The notes under the pieces are model-generated. The model saw only the letters and a program-made list of their open reading frames with translations. It did not search any database and was not told the origin of the DNA. From UBA2705 sp963977125 (GTDB lineage Bacteria; Pseudomonadota; Alphaproteobacteria; Micavibrionales; Micavibrionaceae), in NCBI GenBank assembly GCA_963977125.1, contig CAXBNJ010000003.1, positions 1 to 64,000 of the forward strand: DNA of 64,000 bases. The letters run 5' to 3'. Positions 63,970 through 64,000 of the stretch are shown here, piece after piece. Every line of letters begins with the position of its first letter. The first letter of the stretch is position 1. The position numbers and the translations under genes were made by a program.

Positions 63970-64000
63970 ATGAGTACTCGATCCCACATAAAAGCTGTTA
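63970..64000 (+). CDS. Possible start of a gene cut by the window end
   Basis: ATG at 63970 opens a frame (MSTRSHIKAV) that runs to the end of the window. There is no strong ribosome site, and ten codons are too few to judge, so this is only a pointer. Confidence 0.2.
   Translation, partial: MSTRSHIKAV

Noticed and set aside
1..64000. tRNA, rRNA, insertion sequence or prophage genes
   Set aside because: Gaps were scanned by eye for tRNA T-loops, transposase motifs and inverted-repeat ends; none was convincing.

Overview
The window reads as chromosomal DNA of an alphaproteobacterium. Pointers are COQ9 beside an ABC1/COQ8-type kinase, a Tim44-like protein with MltA next to a divergent SecB, a single long bifunctional RSH (RelA/SpoT) enzyme, a CheY-like regulator with a GPDRR-type tail, and FeeM-like acyltransferases. 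By eye the base composition is moderate to AT-leaning (not counted). Two scattered genes resemble Dot/Icm components (DotI/IcmL and IcmT), which fits one of the less studied alphaproteobacterial lineages; the species cannot be named from this sequence. I saw no rRNA, tRNA, CRISPR array, transposase or prophage gene.

Layout. 0-9 kb: a membrane-anchored RTX-like protein, a diguanylate cyclase whose end is cut by an in-frame TAA, comM, an alpha/beta hydrolase and several orphans, one behind a G10 tract. 7.8-15.5 kb: DotI-like protein, COQ9 and ABC1 kinase, then mltA-timA divergent from secB, and mnmE. 15.6-19.7 kb: a secreted esterase followed by a glutathione-dependent formaldehyde detoxification operon (frmA, fghA) that continues into a two-gene membrane pair. 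19.7-30 kb: DUF389 protein, an orphan periplasmic binding protein with a chemoreceptor, an ABC-2 exporter, CvfB, a one-domain RRM protein, a DUF983 pair and an amine-oxidase-like flavoprotein. 30-41 kb: fatty acid desaturase, carbonic anhydrase, CHASE histidine kinase, orphans, three tandem FeeM-like acyltransferases and the RSH gene. 41-50 kb: an exported KatG, rsmC-ilvA, phoH, an entericidin-like lipoprotein, two duplicated small membrane protein genes with near-identical promoters, and nrdB with a pair of NrdR-type boxes. 50-64 kb: ankyrin-like protein, pyridoxal kinase, questin-oxidase-like protein, IcmT-like protein, a response regulator, a 705-base structured leader and a 2237-residue RTX adhesin, then one large orphan.

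How parts may work together. The adhesin has two PAAG motifs after its N-terminal region, a von Willebrand A domain and C-terminal RTX repeats, as in LapA-type type I secreted adhesins whose surface retention is controlled by c-di-GMP. No LapD, LapG or type I exporter gene lies in the window, so that link is inference. Other coherent sets are ubiquinone biosynthesis (COQ9 plus kinase), protein export and envelope upkeep (secB, timA, mltA), formaldehyde detoxification, and chemosensing by a binding protein/receptor pair.

The items most worth checking are the two in-frame TAA codons followed by coding-like tails, the duplicated gene-plus-promoter cassette near 48-49 kb, the structured leader and LapG-like sites of the adhesin, the acyltransferase triplet, and the isolated Dot/Icm homologues.
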